Part shown: one piece after another, positions 8,119 through 17,157 of the stretch
Layout of the letters: every line of letters begins with the position of its first letter
Position numbering within the stretch: the stretch's first letter is position 1
From: JANNRR01 sp031401675
GTDB taxonomy: Bacteria > Pseudomonadota > Alphaproteobacteria > Rhodobacterales > Rhodobacteraceae
NCBI GenBank assembly: GCA_031401675.1
Contig: JANNRR010000085.1
Coordinates: forward strand, 1 to 64,000
DNA: 64,000 bases
Direction: 5' to 3'
Program-made: the position numbers and the translations under genes
The notes under the pieces: generated by a model
The model's input: only the letters and a program-made list of their open reading frames with translations
What the model was told of the DNA's origin: nothing
The model's database searches: none

Positions 8119-8610
8119 TCAGGGCGCGATAAAAATCGGTGTGCCAACGCGAACCATCGCATAGATCTGCTCCATTTCGCGGTCTTTGACGGCGATGCAG
8201 CCCACCGTCCAGTCATCGCGACCGCGCGCCTTGCCATCGCGACCATGAATGAAGATGTCACCCCCCGGCAGCTTGTTGGCCGCCTGCGCTACCTCGACAT
8301 CGGCAGCGTTCGGATAGGAAATGCCGATCGACAGGTGAAATTGCGAATTCGGGTTCTGCCGGTCGATGAAATAGCCACCTTCGGGCGTCTTGCCGTCGCC
8401 TTCAAACTGCTTCGGACCGGCCGGAGCATGGCCCAGATCGATGTCATAGACCTTCAGCGCCTCGGTACCGTGCAGCAGATACAGCTTGCGCGCGCTCTTT
8501 TGCACATAGATCTGGGTCACTTCCGGCCCGTTGTACGTCTTGAACTTTGACCCGCAGCCCGAAACGCCGATGGCCAGCGTCAGCAACGCCACAATCCTGA
8601 TTACCCGCAT
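8119..8610 (-). CDS. YafK-type L,D-transpeptidase lipoprotein
   Basis: A 163-residue protein starting MRVIRIVALLTLAIGVSGC with lipobox VSGC, so probably an inner- or outer-membrane lipoprotein. The YkuD catalytic signature is FIHGRDGKARGRDDWTVGCIAV: His, and Cys in the DWTxGCIAV form that marks the YafK subgroup, whose E. coli member acts on Braun lipoprotein-murein links. Starts further upstream would place the signal peptide internally, so I start at 8610. It faces the CAP lipoprotein gene. Confidence 0.85.
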   Translation of the reverse strand: MRVIRIVALLTLAIGVSGCGSKFKTYNGPEVTQIYVQKSARKLYLLHGTEALKVYDIDLGHAPAGPKQFEGDGKTPEGGYFIDRQNPNSQFHLSIGISYPNAADVEVAQAANKLPGGDIFIHGRDGKARGRDDWTVGCIAVKDREMEQIYAMVRVGTPIFIAP

Positions 8611-8662
8611 CCTGCCCGCCCGTTTCTGTCGCCCGCTCTGGCCGCCTGTTCGTGTTTTGCAA

Positions 8663-8699
8663 CCAGTAAGGGGCTTTGCCCCGGCTGACCAGATACTGG
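8663..8699 (-). other. Nested hairpin after the RNA methyltransferase gene
   Basis: CCAGTA (8663-8668) pairs with TACTGG (8694-8699) around an inner GGGGC-TTT-GCCCC stem (8670-8682). It lies between the RNA methyltransferase stop and the next gene; on the minus strand TTACTGGTTGCAAAA follows, so it may be a weak terminator. Confidence 0.35.
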
Positions 8700-8709
8700 C
8701 GGGCAACAG

Positions 8710-9936
8710 TCACTGTTTGGTGAACAGCGCCGCCAGTTCGACATGCGGCGACCAGCGGAACTGATCGACCACCTGCACCCAGTCCAGCCGAAACCCCGCC
8801 TGCACCAGCAGCCTGGCGTCGGCGGCAAAGCTGACCGGGTTGCAGGATACCGCCGCGATCACCGGTACCGTGCTGGCCGCCAGTTCGGCCACCTGCGCTC
8901 CGGCCCCGGCGCGCGGCGGATCGATCACCACGGCGTCAAAGGCGGCCAGTTCATGCGGCAACAGCGGGCGGCGGAACAGGTCGCGCACCTCGGTCGTCAG
9001 CCGCTTCAGCCACTGGGCCTGCCGCCAGCCGGCGCTCAGGGCAGCCAGCATCGGCGCATCCGCTTCGACCGCGTACACTTCCGCCCGCGCCGCCAAAGGC
9101 AGGGAAAACGTGCCCGCGCCCGCGAACAGATCGGCAACCCGCCGCGCTGGCCCCACGGCGCGTGTTACCGCCGCCAGCAACGCCGCCTCGCCTTCGGCCG
9201 TGGCCTGCAGAAAGGCACCGGGCGGCGGGGTCACCGTCGCCGCCCCGAATCGCTGCACCGGTGCCGCGATCAGGGCCACGACCTCATCGCCCCAGGTCAG
9301 ACGCGCGATCCGGTTCGCCGCCGCCAGCTGTGCCAACTGCATGCGCAGCGCCGCATCCGCCGGTTTCGCACCGGACACCAGCAGGTCCAGCCCGGCCGCC
9401 GACCGGGTAAGCGTCAGGCCGACCTCGGCCGACCGCGAGCCCCCCAGTTCCACGATCTGGGCAAGGAACGGCAGTGCCGCCGTCAGGTCCGGATGCAACA
9501 AATGACAATCAGCAACCGCAATCAGACTGTCCGACGCTCGGCCATGAAAGCCGACCACCGTCCCCTTCTTGGTGCGCCGGCCGGCCAAAGTAGCCCGCCG
9601 CCGCGACCTGGGCGGCGAGGTCTGGATCGGCAGGAAATCCGCCGCCAGCCCTTGTGCCGCCAGCGCCGTCCGCACTACCTGCAGCTTCCAGTCGGCCACG
9701 AAACCATCTGCGGCATGTTGCAGACTGCAGCCGCCGCAGGTGCGGTAATGCGGGCAGGGCGGCCGCACCCGGTCGGGCGACGGCGTCAGAATGCGCAGGC
9801 CTGCCAGCCCGGACCCGTCCGGTTCGCCCTCGACCACTTCGCCCGGCAGCGTTCTTGGCAGATAGACCGGCGCACCGGCGGCATCATGGCCGATCCCGTC
9901 GCCCAGATGGCCCAGACGCTCGACTGTCACCTTCAC
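8710..9936 (-). CDS. Fe-S class I RNA (uracil-5-)methyltransferase (RlmD/TrmA-like)
   Basis: A 408-residue enzyme that methylates C5 of a uridine in rRNA or tRNA. It begins with a short TRAM-like beta domain (VERLGHLGDGIGH), then the [4Fe-4S] ligands CPHYRTCGGCSLQH plus a later Cys in DCHLLHP, and a C-terminal Rossmann methyltransferase with VADLFAGAGTFSLPLA, IDPPRAGAG and the catalytic Cys in VSCNPVSF. The Fe-S cluster favours the RumA/RlmD type. The GTG start at 9936 overlaps the TGA of the preceding ABC gene, indicating translational coupling; the frame open to 9996 has no better start. Confidence 0.85.
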   Translation of the reverse strand: MKVTVERLGHLGDGIGHDAAGAPVYLPRTLPGEVVEGEPDGSGLAGLRILTPSPDRVRPPCPHYRTCGGCSLQHAADGFVADWKLQVVRTALAAQGLAADFLPIQTSPPRSRRRATLAGRRTKKGTVVGFHGRASDSLIAVADCHLLHPDLTAALPFLAQIVELGGSRSAEVGLTLTRSAAGLDLLVSGAKPADAALRMQLAQLAAANRIARLTWGDEVVALIAAPVQRFGAATVTPPPGAFLQATAEGEAALLAAVTRAVGPARRVADLFAGAGTFSLPLAARAEVYAVEADAPMLAALSAGWRQAQWLKRLTTEVRDLFRRPLLPHELAAFDAVVIDPPRAGAGAQVAELAASTVPVIAAVSCNPVSFAADARLLVQAGFRLDWVQVVDQFRWSPHVELAALFTKQ

Positions 9937-11789
9937 TCGGCGGCGTCCTTGACCTCGTCGTCTATGCCAATGAAGCCCCCCGACTGCCGCGACCAATAGC
10001 GCGCGTAAAGCCCATTCAGCGCCAGCAACTCGGCGTGGCTGCCGGTCTCGACGATCCGACCGGCATCCAGCACCACAATCCGGTCCATCGCGGCAATGGT
10101 GGACAGACGGTGCGCAATCGCCAGCACGGTCTTGCCCTGCATCACCCGCAGCAATGCCTGCTGGATCGAGGCTTCAACCTCGCTGTCCAGCGCCGATGTC
10201 GCCTCGTCCAGGACCAGGATCGGCGCATCCTTCAGAAAAGCCCGGGCCAGCGCAATCCGTTGCCGCTGCCCGCCCGACAGCTTCACCCCGCGCTCGCCCA
10301 GAAACGCGTCATAGGCCGTGCGGCCGTTGTGATCGATCATGTCGCGGATGAATACATCCGCTTCGGCCGTGCGCGCGGCTGCCAGCAGTTCGGCTTCGGT
10401 CGCACCGGGCCGGCCATACAGGATGTTGTCGCGCGCCGAGCGGTTGAACATCGCGGTTTCCTGGGTGACCATGCCGATCTGCAGCCGCAGGCTTTCCTGA
10501 CTGACGTCGCGCACATCCTGCCCGTCCACCAGAATCCGCCCGTGCTCGACGTCGTAAAGCCGCAGCAAAAGCGACACCAGCGACGATTTCCCCGCCCCCG
10601 AGGCCCCCACGATCCCCAACCGCTCGCCGGGGCGCACCGTCAGGGTGATATCCTCGACCCCGCCGCGCTTGCGGCCATAGGCAAAGCCGACATGGTCAAA
10701 CACGATCTCGCCCTTGACGCGCGCCAGCGTGGCGGCACCAGGCTTGTCGGCCAGCGTATGCGGCACCGACAGGGTTTTCATGCCGTCCTCGACCTCGCCG
10801 ACCGAGGTATAGATCGACATCAACGTGAAACTGACCCAGCCAGACATCTGCGCGATCCGCATCGATATCGCGCCGGCAGCCGCAATGTCGCCGGCCGAAG
10901 CAACGCCGTTCTGCCACAGCCAGACGGTGCCGCCGATCAGCATCACCGGCAACAACCCCGCCAGCGTCATCAGTGCCAGCCGGAACCAGGTCGAAATCAC
11001 CCCGAACTCCAGGCTGCGGTCGCGGAACACCTCCATGGCCTTGATCGCCACCCGGTCCTCGAACGCGGCATGGGCGAACAGCTTGACCGTCTTGATGTTG
11101 GTGATCGTGTCCACCACCTGTCCCGACACCATCGCCCGGGCCGAGGCGCGGGCGGCAGAGTTCACCTTGATCCGGGGCAGAAAGAACGCGATCAGCCCGA
11201 TGTACAGCACCATCCAGACGGCCAGCGCCAGCGCCACCCGAACATCGATGGCCACCAGAAACAGCACCGACCCGATCAGACTGGCCAACGCAAAGGCCAC
11301 GGTGTTGATGACCTCGGTCACCACATCGGTCAGGGCGCGGGCCGCCTGCATCTGCTTTTGCGCAATCCGTCCGGCGAAATCGTTGTCAAAGAAGGTGACG
11401 GCCTGCCCCAGCGTCCAGCGATGCAGCCGGCTCAGCACCAGCGGCATCAGGTTTGGCCCGATCACGATGGCGTTCGACGCCGACGAGGCCCCGAACGCCA
11501 GCGGGCGCAGAAAGATGTAGAACAGGGTAAACCCGAACAGCAGCCAGAAATTCTGTGTGAAATACGCCGCCGGCCCGGACTGCAGCGCCGAATCCACCAC
11601 CCAGCCGATGATGATGGCCGACACCACCTCCAGCGTCCCGGCCACCGCCGAAATCGCGGCCGCGATCAGCAACATCGTCCAGGTGCCCTTCAGGCTCCAG
11701 CGAAAGAACGCCGCCAGCGTCTGCGGCGGCGGTGCATCGGCAGGCGCGAACGGCACGATCAGATTGCCAAGGCGCTGCATCAGCGTCAT
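9933..11789 (-). CDS. ABC exporter, fused membrane and ATPase domains (half-transporter 1)
   Basis: A 618-residue half-transporter: an N-terminal six-helix ABC membrane domain (about residues 30-330) and a C-terminal ATPase with Walker A GASGAGKSS, Q-loop TQETAMF, signature LSGGQRQRIALARAFL, Walker B ILVLDEATSALD and the switch His in IAHRLSTI. All catalytic elements are intact. It ends in the motif RQSGGFIGI followed by an acidic tail, nearly the same as its partner. Its ATG overlaps the partner's stop by 4 bases, so the two probably form a heterodimer. The substrate is unknown; lipid or drug export is typical. Confidence 0.9.
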   Translation of the reverse strand: MTLMQRLGNLIVPFAPADAPPPQTLAAFFRWSLKGTWTMLLIAAAISAVAGTLEVVSAIIIGWVVDSALQSGPAAYFTQNFWLLFGFTLFYIFLRPLAFGASSASNAIVIGPNLMPLVLSRLHRWTLGQAVTFFDNDFAGRIAQKQMQAARALTDVVTEVINTVAFALASLIGSVLFLVAIDVRVALALAVWMVLYIGLIAFFLPRIKVNSAARASARAMVSGQVVDTITNIKTVKLFAHAAFEDRVAIKAMEVFRDRSLEFGVISTWFRLALMTLAGLLPVMLIGGTVWLWQNGVASAGDIAAAGAISMRIAQMSGWVSFTLMSIYTSVGEVEDGMKTLSVPHTLADKPGAATLARVKGEIVFDHVGFAYGRKRGGVEDITLTVRPGERLGIVGASGAGKSSLVSLLLRLYDVEHGRILVDGQDVRDVSQESLRLQIGMVTQETAMFNRSARDNILYGRPGATEAELLAAARTAEADVFIRDMIDHNGRTAYDAFLGERGVKLSGGQRQRIALARAFLKDAPILVLDEATSALDSEVEASIQQALLRVMQGKTVLAIAHRLSTIAAMDRIVVLDAGRIVETGSHAELLALNGLYARYWSRQSGGFIGIDDEVKDAAE

Positions 11790-13630
11790 TCCGCCGCTTC
11801 CTCGACGCCGATGAAGCCGCCTGACTGCCGGTTCCAGAAGCGGGCGTACAGGCCACCGCGCGCCATCAGTTCGGCGTGGCTGCCATCCTCGGCAATCCGC
11901 CCGTCCTCCAGCACCAGAATGCGGTCCATCCGGGCGATGGTCGACAGCCGGTGGGCAATGGCGATCACCGTCTTGCCCTCCATCACGCCGTACAGCGTTT
12001 CCTGAATCGCCGCCTCGACCTCACTGTCCAGGGCGCTTGTCGCCTCGTCCAGCACCAGGATCGGTGCATTCTTCAGGATCACCCGGGCCAGCGCGATCCG
12101 CTGCCGCTGCCCGCCCGACAGTTTCACGCCGCGCTCGCCGACATGCGCGTCGTAACCCGTGCGGCCGGCGGGATCCTCCAGCCCAAGGATGAATTCCTGC
12201 GCCTCGGCGCGGGCTGCCGCCTGCAACATCTGGGCTTCGCTGGCATCCGGGCGGCCATACAGGATGTTGGCCCGGACCGAGCGGTGCAGCAGCGAGCTGT
12301 CCTGCTGAACCATGCCGATCTGCGCCCGCAGACTGTCCTGCGTCACCTTGGTGATGTCCTGCCCGTCGATCAGGATCCGCCCCGAATCCGGGTCGTAGAA
12401 CCGCAGGATCAGCTTGACCAGCGTTGATTTCCCGGCCCCCGACCGGCCAACCAGCCCGATCTTTTCGCCGGGGCGGATGGTCAGGCTGATGCGGTCGATC
12501 CCGCCGGACCCGCGCCCGTAATGGTGCGACAGCGCCTCCAGTTCCAGTTTCCCGTTGGTCATTTCCAGCGGTCGGGCACCCGGTGCATCGCGCAGCGTGA
12601 TCGGCTGGGCAATCGTCTCCATGCCTTCCTGCACCACACCCAGCGAGCGGAAGAAGTCCGACAGCGCCCACATCACCCATCCGGTCATCGCGTTCAACCG
12701 CAGCACCAGCGCCGAAGCTGCCGCCACCACCCCGACCGAGGCACTGCCCTGCATCCACAGCACAAAGGCCCAGCCGACCACCGCCACGATCAACAGCCCG
12801 TTCAACGTCACCAGCACGATGTCCATGGTGGTGAAAATCCGCATTTCGGCCTGAAACTTGCCACGCGCGTGCTCGATCGACTCGCGGGCATAGTCAATCT
12901 CCAGATCGTTCTGCGCGAACAGCTTTACCGAATGGATGTTCGTATAGCTGTCCACGACGCGCCCGGTGATCGCCGAGCGCGCGTCGGACGAGGCTTTGGA
13001 TGCGGGCCCGACCCGGGTCAGCGTCCAGCGCATCAGCCAGCCGTACAGCACCAGCCAGACCAGCAGCGGGATCAGCAGCCGCACATCCGCCTCGAACAGG
13101 ATTACCGCAGCGCCGATCACATAGGCCCCGGCAAAGGTCATCATGTCAAACACCTGAAACACCGCGTCGCCCGCCGCCGGCGGGGTCTGCATGATCCGGT
13201 TGGCAATGCGCCCGGCAAAGTCGTTCTCGAACCAGCCGACTGACTGGCGCAGCACATGCCGGTGCGCGCGCCAGCGGATCAGCGTACCGAAATTCGGCAG
13301 GATGGCGTTGTTCAGAAACGCCACATGCAGCCCCTGCAACAGCGGCCGAAGCGTCAGGATGAACACTGCCGCCAGAATCAGTTCGGTGCCATAGCGCGCC
13401 CAGACCGCCTGCGGATCATCCGATCCCAGCACATCGACCACCCGGCCCATGTACCAGATTAGCCCGATTTCCACAGCCGCAACGACAACCGACGACAGGG
13501 CGGTCAGCGCGAACAACCTCTTGAACGGTTGCGCATATTCCAGCAAGAACGGCCAAAGCCGCTGCGGCGGGGTATCGCTTTCCTTATACGCTGTATAAGG
13601 ATCGACCAGGTTTTCAAAATAGCGGAACAA
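11786..13630 (-). CDS. ABC exporter, fused membrane and ATPase domains (half-transporter 2)
   Basis: A 614-residue paralogue of the downstream half-transporter with Walker A GRSGAGKST, signature LSGGQRQRIALARVIL, Walker B ILVLDEATSALD and His switch AHRLSTI, all intact. The start is a TTG at 13630 with GAAAGG 8 bases upstream; its N terminus (FRYFENLVDPYTAY) precedes the membrane domain. It ends RQSGGFIGVEEAAE. The 4-base ATGA overlap with the next gene implies stoichiometric production. Follows cca with a 69-base gap on the same strand. Confidence 0.9.
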   Translation of the reverse strand: MFRYFENLVDPYTAYKESDTPPQRLWPFLLEYAQPFKRLFALTALSSVVVAAVEIGLIWYMGRVVDVLGSDDPQAVWARYGTELILAAVFILTLRPLLQGLHVAFLNNAILPNFGTLIRWRAHRHVLRQSVGWFENDFAGRIANRIMQTPPAAGDAVFQVFDMMTFAGAYVIGAAVILFEADVRLLIPLLVWLVLYGWLMRWTLTRVGPASKASSDARSAITGRVVDSYTNIHSVKLFAQNDLEIDYARESIEHARGKFQAEMRIFTTMDIVLVTLNGLLIVAVVGWAFVLWMQGSASVGVVAAASALVLRLNAMTGWVMWALSDFFRSLGVVQEGMETIAQPITLRDAPGARPLEMTNGKLELEALSHHYGRGSGGIDRISLTIRPGEKIGLVGRSGAGKSTLVKLILRFYDPDSGRILIDGQDITKVTQDSLRAQIGMVQQDSSLLHRSVRANILYGRPDASEAQMLQAAARAEAQEFILGLEDPAGRTGYDAHVGERGVKLSGGQRQRIALARVILKNAPILVLDEATSALDSEVEAAIQETLYGVMEGKTVIAIAHRLSTIARMDRILVLEDGRIAEDGSHAELMARGGLYARFWNRQSGGFIGVEEAAE

Positions 13631-13699
13631 CGGATGGGCCTTTCACGGCGTTACCACAGGGATATAGCCCTGTTTGGCCCCGAGGAAAACCTCTGACTG

Positions 13700-14842
13700 T
13701 CAGCCCAGCAGGTCGGCGCGCGACAGCGAAAACCCCGAAGCGATCCACCGCGCCTCCAGGTCGGCCAGCCGCGCCCCCAGTTCCCGGCCGGTCAACCCGG
13801 GCATCAGATCAGCGGCCCGGACCGGAAACCGCGCGGTTGCGCCCCGGTCGATAGCCTGTTGCCAGCCGTCGGGCATCGGTGATCCCAGGCTTGCCGCCCG
13901 CAGCAGCACCACGTCGCGCGCCCGCACCGCGCCATGCCGATAGGCCAGTTCCGCCACTGCCGCCACCGACCCGGAGCCGCCGCGCAACAGAACAAGCTGC
14001 CGCGCTTCGTCCCGCGACAGCCGCAGGGCATCGGCCGGCGCTTCACCGCCCAACACCGCCAGCCGCCGCAACCAGTCGGGCGCCAGGCCTTGTTCCAGAT
14101 GCACCAGCGGTGCCAGCGCCACGGGATCGGCCCCGGGCAGAACCCGGGCCAGAATTCCCGCCAGCGCCATTGCCCCGACCGACGGGGCCGGGTCGGGCGC
14201 AGACAAGAGCTTGCGCATCTCGGCCCCCACCCGTTCCCGGGCCAAACCATCCAGCCCATCCAGCAGCCCGGCACAGGCGGCCAGACCCTCGGCATCCAGA
14301 CCGCCCGCGGGATCGCCGTACCAGGCATGAAAGCGGAAAAACCGCAGGATCCGCAGATAGTCCTCGGTGATCCGTGCCCGCGCCTCGCCAACAAACCGCA
14401 CACGCCGGGCCAACAGATCCGGCAGGCCGCCCATCGGATCGATCACCGTTCCATCCGGGCGGGCATAAAGTGCGTTCATCGTGAAGTCCCGCCGCCCGGC
14501 ATCCTCGGCGACATCGGTGGCAAAGGCGACGACGGCATGGCGGCCATCGGTTTCAACGTCACGGCGGAACGTCGTAACCTCATGCGGCACCCCGCCAACG
14601 ATCACTGTGACGGTCCCATGCTCGATGCCGGTCGGAACCGCCCGAAATCCGGTCGCCGCACACAGCGCCAGCACCCGGTCTGGCACGGCATCGGTGGCAA
14701 TGTCGATATCGGCGACCGGTTCGCCTAACAGCGCGTTGCGCACGCAGCCGCCGACCAGCAGCACCTGTTGCCCCGCCACGGACAGCATCGCGCAAACCGC
14801 CTGCGTTTCGGCCCGCGTCAGCCAGTCACCCATAACCTTCAT
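13700..14842 (-). CDS. cca: CCA-adding tRNA nucleotidyltransferase (class II)
   Basis: Adds or repairs the 3' CCA end of tRNAs. The 380-residue protein has the class II signature VLLVGGCVRNALLG and the two catalytic carboxylates in DIDIATDA, then EHGTVTV, the RRDFTMNALYA block and EDYLRILRFFRFHA, followed by an alpha-helical body that ends LTGRELGARLADLEARWIAS. An alternative ATG three codons in (14833) is equally plausible. Preceded by a CoA-type NUDIX gene 24 bases away on the same strand. Confidence 0.93.
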   Translation of the reverse strand: MKVMGDWLTRAETQAVCAMLSVAGQQVLLVGGCVRNALLGEPVADIDIATDAVPDRVLALCAATGFRAVPTGIEHGTVTVIVGGVPHEVTTFRRDVETDGRHAVVAFATDVAEDAGRRDFTMNALYARPDGTVIDPMGGLPDLLARRVRFVGEARARITEDYLRILRFFRFHAWYGDPAGGLDAEGLAACAGLLDGLDGLARERVGAEMRKLLSAPDPAPSVGAMALAGILARVLPGADPVALAPLVHLEQGLAPDWLRRLAVLGGEAPADALRLSRDEARQLVLLRGGSGSVAAVAELAYRHGAVRARDVVLLRAASLGSPMPDGWQQAIDRGATARFPVRAADLMPGLTGRELGARLADLEARWIASGFSLSRADLLG

Positions 14843-14866
14843 GGCGAAACCATCATCGCGCGACCC

Positions 14867-15472
14867 TCATGGCCCCACCCTGTCGGCAAGCCCGCGCAGG
14901 ATGCGCGCCGTCGCACCCCAGATGTAATATGGGCCATAGGGCACGGCGTAATAGCGTCGCATCTGCCCCTGCCAGACCCGCCGTTCGACCCGAAACCGCC
15001 CCGGGTCGATGACATGCGCCAGCGGCACCGTGAACACTTCCTCGACCTCGCCGGCTTCCGGCACCGGCGCAAAATCTTCCCCCATCCAGCCCAGAACCGG
15101 GGTGATGCTGAACCCCGTCACCGTTTCGTGCGGCGGCAGCGCGCCCAGAATCTCGACCCGGGACGCCGACAGGCCCACCTCTTCCTGTGCCTCGCGCAGG
15201 GCCGCCGCCATTGGATTGGCGTCCCCTTCGTCAACCTTGCCGCCGGGAAATGCGATCTGGCCGGGATGGTGCTTCAGATGCGACGCGCGTTTGGTCAGCA
15301 ACACCCGCGGGCCACCCGCCGCATCGATGACGGCGATCAGGACGGCGGCCGGGCGCAGCGTCCGCCCCGGCAGCAACCGCACCGCCGGGTTCAGATCGAA
15401 ATCCGACGATGCGGAAGCCGGGCGCGACAGGGCGGCAACCAGTCCGCTGCGGGCGTCAGGCCAGATCGCCAT
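14867..15472 (-). CDS. NUDIX hydrolase, CoA pyrophosphatase type
   Basis: A 201-residue NUDIX protein with the box GGKVDEGDANPMAAALREAQEEVGL preceded by HLKHHPGQIAFPGG, the UPF0035 extension that marks CoA diphosphatases (NudL/Nudt7-like). It likely trims CoA or acyl-CoA to phosphopantetheine and 3',5'-ADP. I start at 15472 (MAIWPDARSG), which overlaps the hslO 3' end by 17 bases; a longer frame would run deeper into hslO. Confidence 0.85.
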   Translation of the reverse strand: MAIWPDARSGLVAALSRPASASSDFDLNPAVRLLPGRTLRPAAVLIAVIDAAGGPRVLLTKRASHLKHHPGQIAFPGGKVDEGDANPMAAALREAQEEVGLSASRVEILGALPPHETVTGFSITPVLGWMGEDFAPVPEAGEVEEVFTVPLAHVIDPGRFRVERRVWQGQMRRYYAVPYGPYYIWGATARILRGLADRVGP

Positions 15473-16496
15473 CGGCCCCAGCGTCCCGGCCCAGGGTGGC
15501 AGGATCAAACTCGTAATGTGCACCGCAGAACTGGCAGTCGGCGGTGACGATTCCTGCAGCGGTCGTCATGGTCGCAATCTCGGCAGCATCGTAGATCGAC
15601 AGGCTTTGCCGGACCTTGTCGGCCGAGCAACTGCAACCGAACGTCACCGGCTGCGGATCATAGACCCGCGGGCCCTCCTCGTGGAACAGCCGGACCAGAA
15701 GGTCGGTCGGATGCACCGTCGGCCCGATCAGCTCCAGCTCCTCGACCGTATCCAGCAACAGATTGGCCCGCGCCCAGTTCTCACCCTCTTCGCCCGCCAG
15801 AATGTCGACCGGTGCCAGCAGCCCGCCTTCGCCCGACCCGCCCAGACCATCGGCCTTGCCATCGGCAAAGGGCGAGGCTTTCGGCATATGCTGCAACATC
15901 ACTCCACCGGCCCGCCAGTGTTCGGGGCCGCCCGGCAGCCGGGTGCGCCCCCAGGTCAGGGCAAACCGGGTCGGCAACTGCTCGGACTGGGCAAAGTAGG
16001 TCTCGGCACAGGCAGAAATCGAGCTTCCCGATATCGGAGTAATTCCCTGATACGGCACGGTGCCGGGCCCCTGATCGATCAGGATCATCAGATATCCCTG
16101 CCCGATATTGGCAAACGGCGGCAGCGCCGGGTCCACCAGCTCGGCGTCGAACGACGCATAGGCCCGCATCCGCGCCGGTGCCCCCTCATCCGTCGGCCCG
16201 TAATAGTCGGTCGCGATCAGGCGCACCGGCCCGTCGCCGCGGATCTGCAGCGACAGTTTCCAGCGCAGCTTGATGGTCTGGCCGATCAGTGCGGTCAGGG
16301 TGGCAGCCTCTGCCACCAGCGCCTCGACCGGCAGGGGGTAGTCATGCTGGCGCAGCACCCGCTCCAGCACGCCGTCCAGCCGCGCCACCCGGCCCCGGAT
16401 ATCGGACCGGTCCAATTGAAACGGCAACACGGTATCGTCCCACGCGATGCGAGAGCCGAGGGTGGAGGGTCCAAGTGTCGGGTTGACAGAGGTCAT
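15456..16496 (-). CDS. hslO: Hsp33 redox-regulated holdase chaperone
   Basis: Hsp33 is activated by oxidation of a C-terminal zinc site and protects proteins from aggregation. The 346-residue product has the conserved N-terminal fold and the four zinc cysteines as CSC (FGCSCSADKVRQ) and CQFC (TADCQFCGAHYEF). The reading frame extends a further 66 codons, but the ATG at 16496 has AGGAAAG upstream and begins the usual region, so I chose it. First gene of the hslO-NUDIX-cca run and divergent from another NUDIX gene. Confidence 0.92.
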   Translation of the reverse strand: MTSVNPTLGPSTLGSRIAWDDTVLPFQLDRSDIRGRVARLDGVLERVLRQHDYPLPVEALVAEAATLTALIGQTIKLRWKLSLQIRGDGPVRLIATDYYGPTDEGAPARMRAYASFDAELVDPALPPFANIGQGYLMILIDQGPGTVPYQGITPISGSSISACAETYFAQSEQLPTRFALTWGRTRLPGGPEHWRAGGVMLQHMPKASPFADGKADGLGGSGEGGLLAPVDILAGEEGENWARANLLLDTVEELELIGPTVHPTDLLVRLFHEEGPRVYDPQPVTFGCSCSADKVRQSLSIYDAAEIATMTTAAGIVTADCQFCGAHYEFDPATLGRDAGADGDLA

Positions 16497-16591
16497 GGGC
16501 TTTCCTAGCGGGTTCGGCGTTGCAATACCGCGACTATATGGGTACGGCAACCTGTCCTCAAAGGGCAGCCTGCCATGCGAATGGGTGTGCA

Positions 16592-17032
16592 ATGAACCGA
16601 CGCTTTGGCGAAGCGCCGCAGCCCGGCCGGACCTACCGGCGGCGGCCCGGTGTCTACGCGGTCCTGTGGCTGGCGGGCGACGTGCTTCTGACACATCAGG
16701 CCGAACCGATCCCCGAGTTTCAGTTGCCCGGCGGCGGCATCGATCCCGGCGAATCTCCCATCCAGGCCCTGCACCGCGAAGTATTCGAGGAAACCGGCTG
16801 GCACGTGCACCTGCAACGCCGGCTTGGGGTCTATCGCCGCTTCACCTTCATGCCGGACTATGACCTCTGGGCGGAAAAGCTCTGCACCATCTATCTTGCC
16901 CGCCCGGTGCGCCGCATGGGTCCGCCGACCGAGCCGGGGCACAGCGCCATCTGGATGCCAGCGGCCACCGCGCTGCAAACGCTGGACAACTCCGGCGACC
17001 GGCATTTTTTGGGTCTGGTGATCCCGCACTGA
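16592..17032 (+). CDS. NUDIX hydrolase
   Basis: A 146-residue NUDIX protein with the box GGGIDPGESPIQALHREVFEETGW. It starts MNRRFGEAPQPGRTYRRRPGVYAVL, a form I recall in Rhodobacterales beside hslO. Substrate not predictable from sequence; a nucleotide or dinucleotide polyphosphate is likely. The frame is open upstream to a TTG at 16520 and an ATG at 16538, so the exact start is uncertain. The next gene begins 125 bases downstream. Confidence 0.8.
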   Translation: MNRRFGEAPQPGRTYRRRPGVYAVLWLAGDVLLTHQAEPIPEFQLPGGGIDPGESPIQALHREVFEETGWHVHLQRRLGVYRRFTFMPDYDLWAEKLCTIYLARPVRRMGPPTEPGHSAIWMPAATALQTLDNSGDRHFLGLVIPH

Positions 17033-17157
17033 AGGATTGCCCGGATGGTCATCGGCGATCAGGGAAACGGCGCATATATGGCGCGGTTGTACCGGGCAAA
17101 CAACTCGGCGATATCTTGGCCGTGACAGGATGCAAACGGCTGGGGGAGGCGACGCGG

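Noticed and set aside
9654..12005. 783-codon plus-strand open frame over the ABC genes
   Set aside because: Antisense to two clear ABC transporter genes; no domain and Arg/His/Pro-rich artefact composition.
16520..16591. Longer start for the NUDIX protein
   Set aside because: A TTG at 16520 and an ATG at 16538 are in frame but have no better ribosome site, and they add residues that do not fit the usual N terminus of this family as I recall it.
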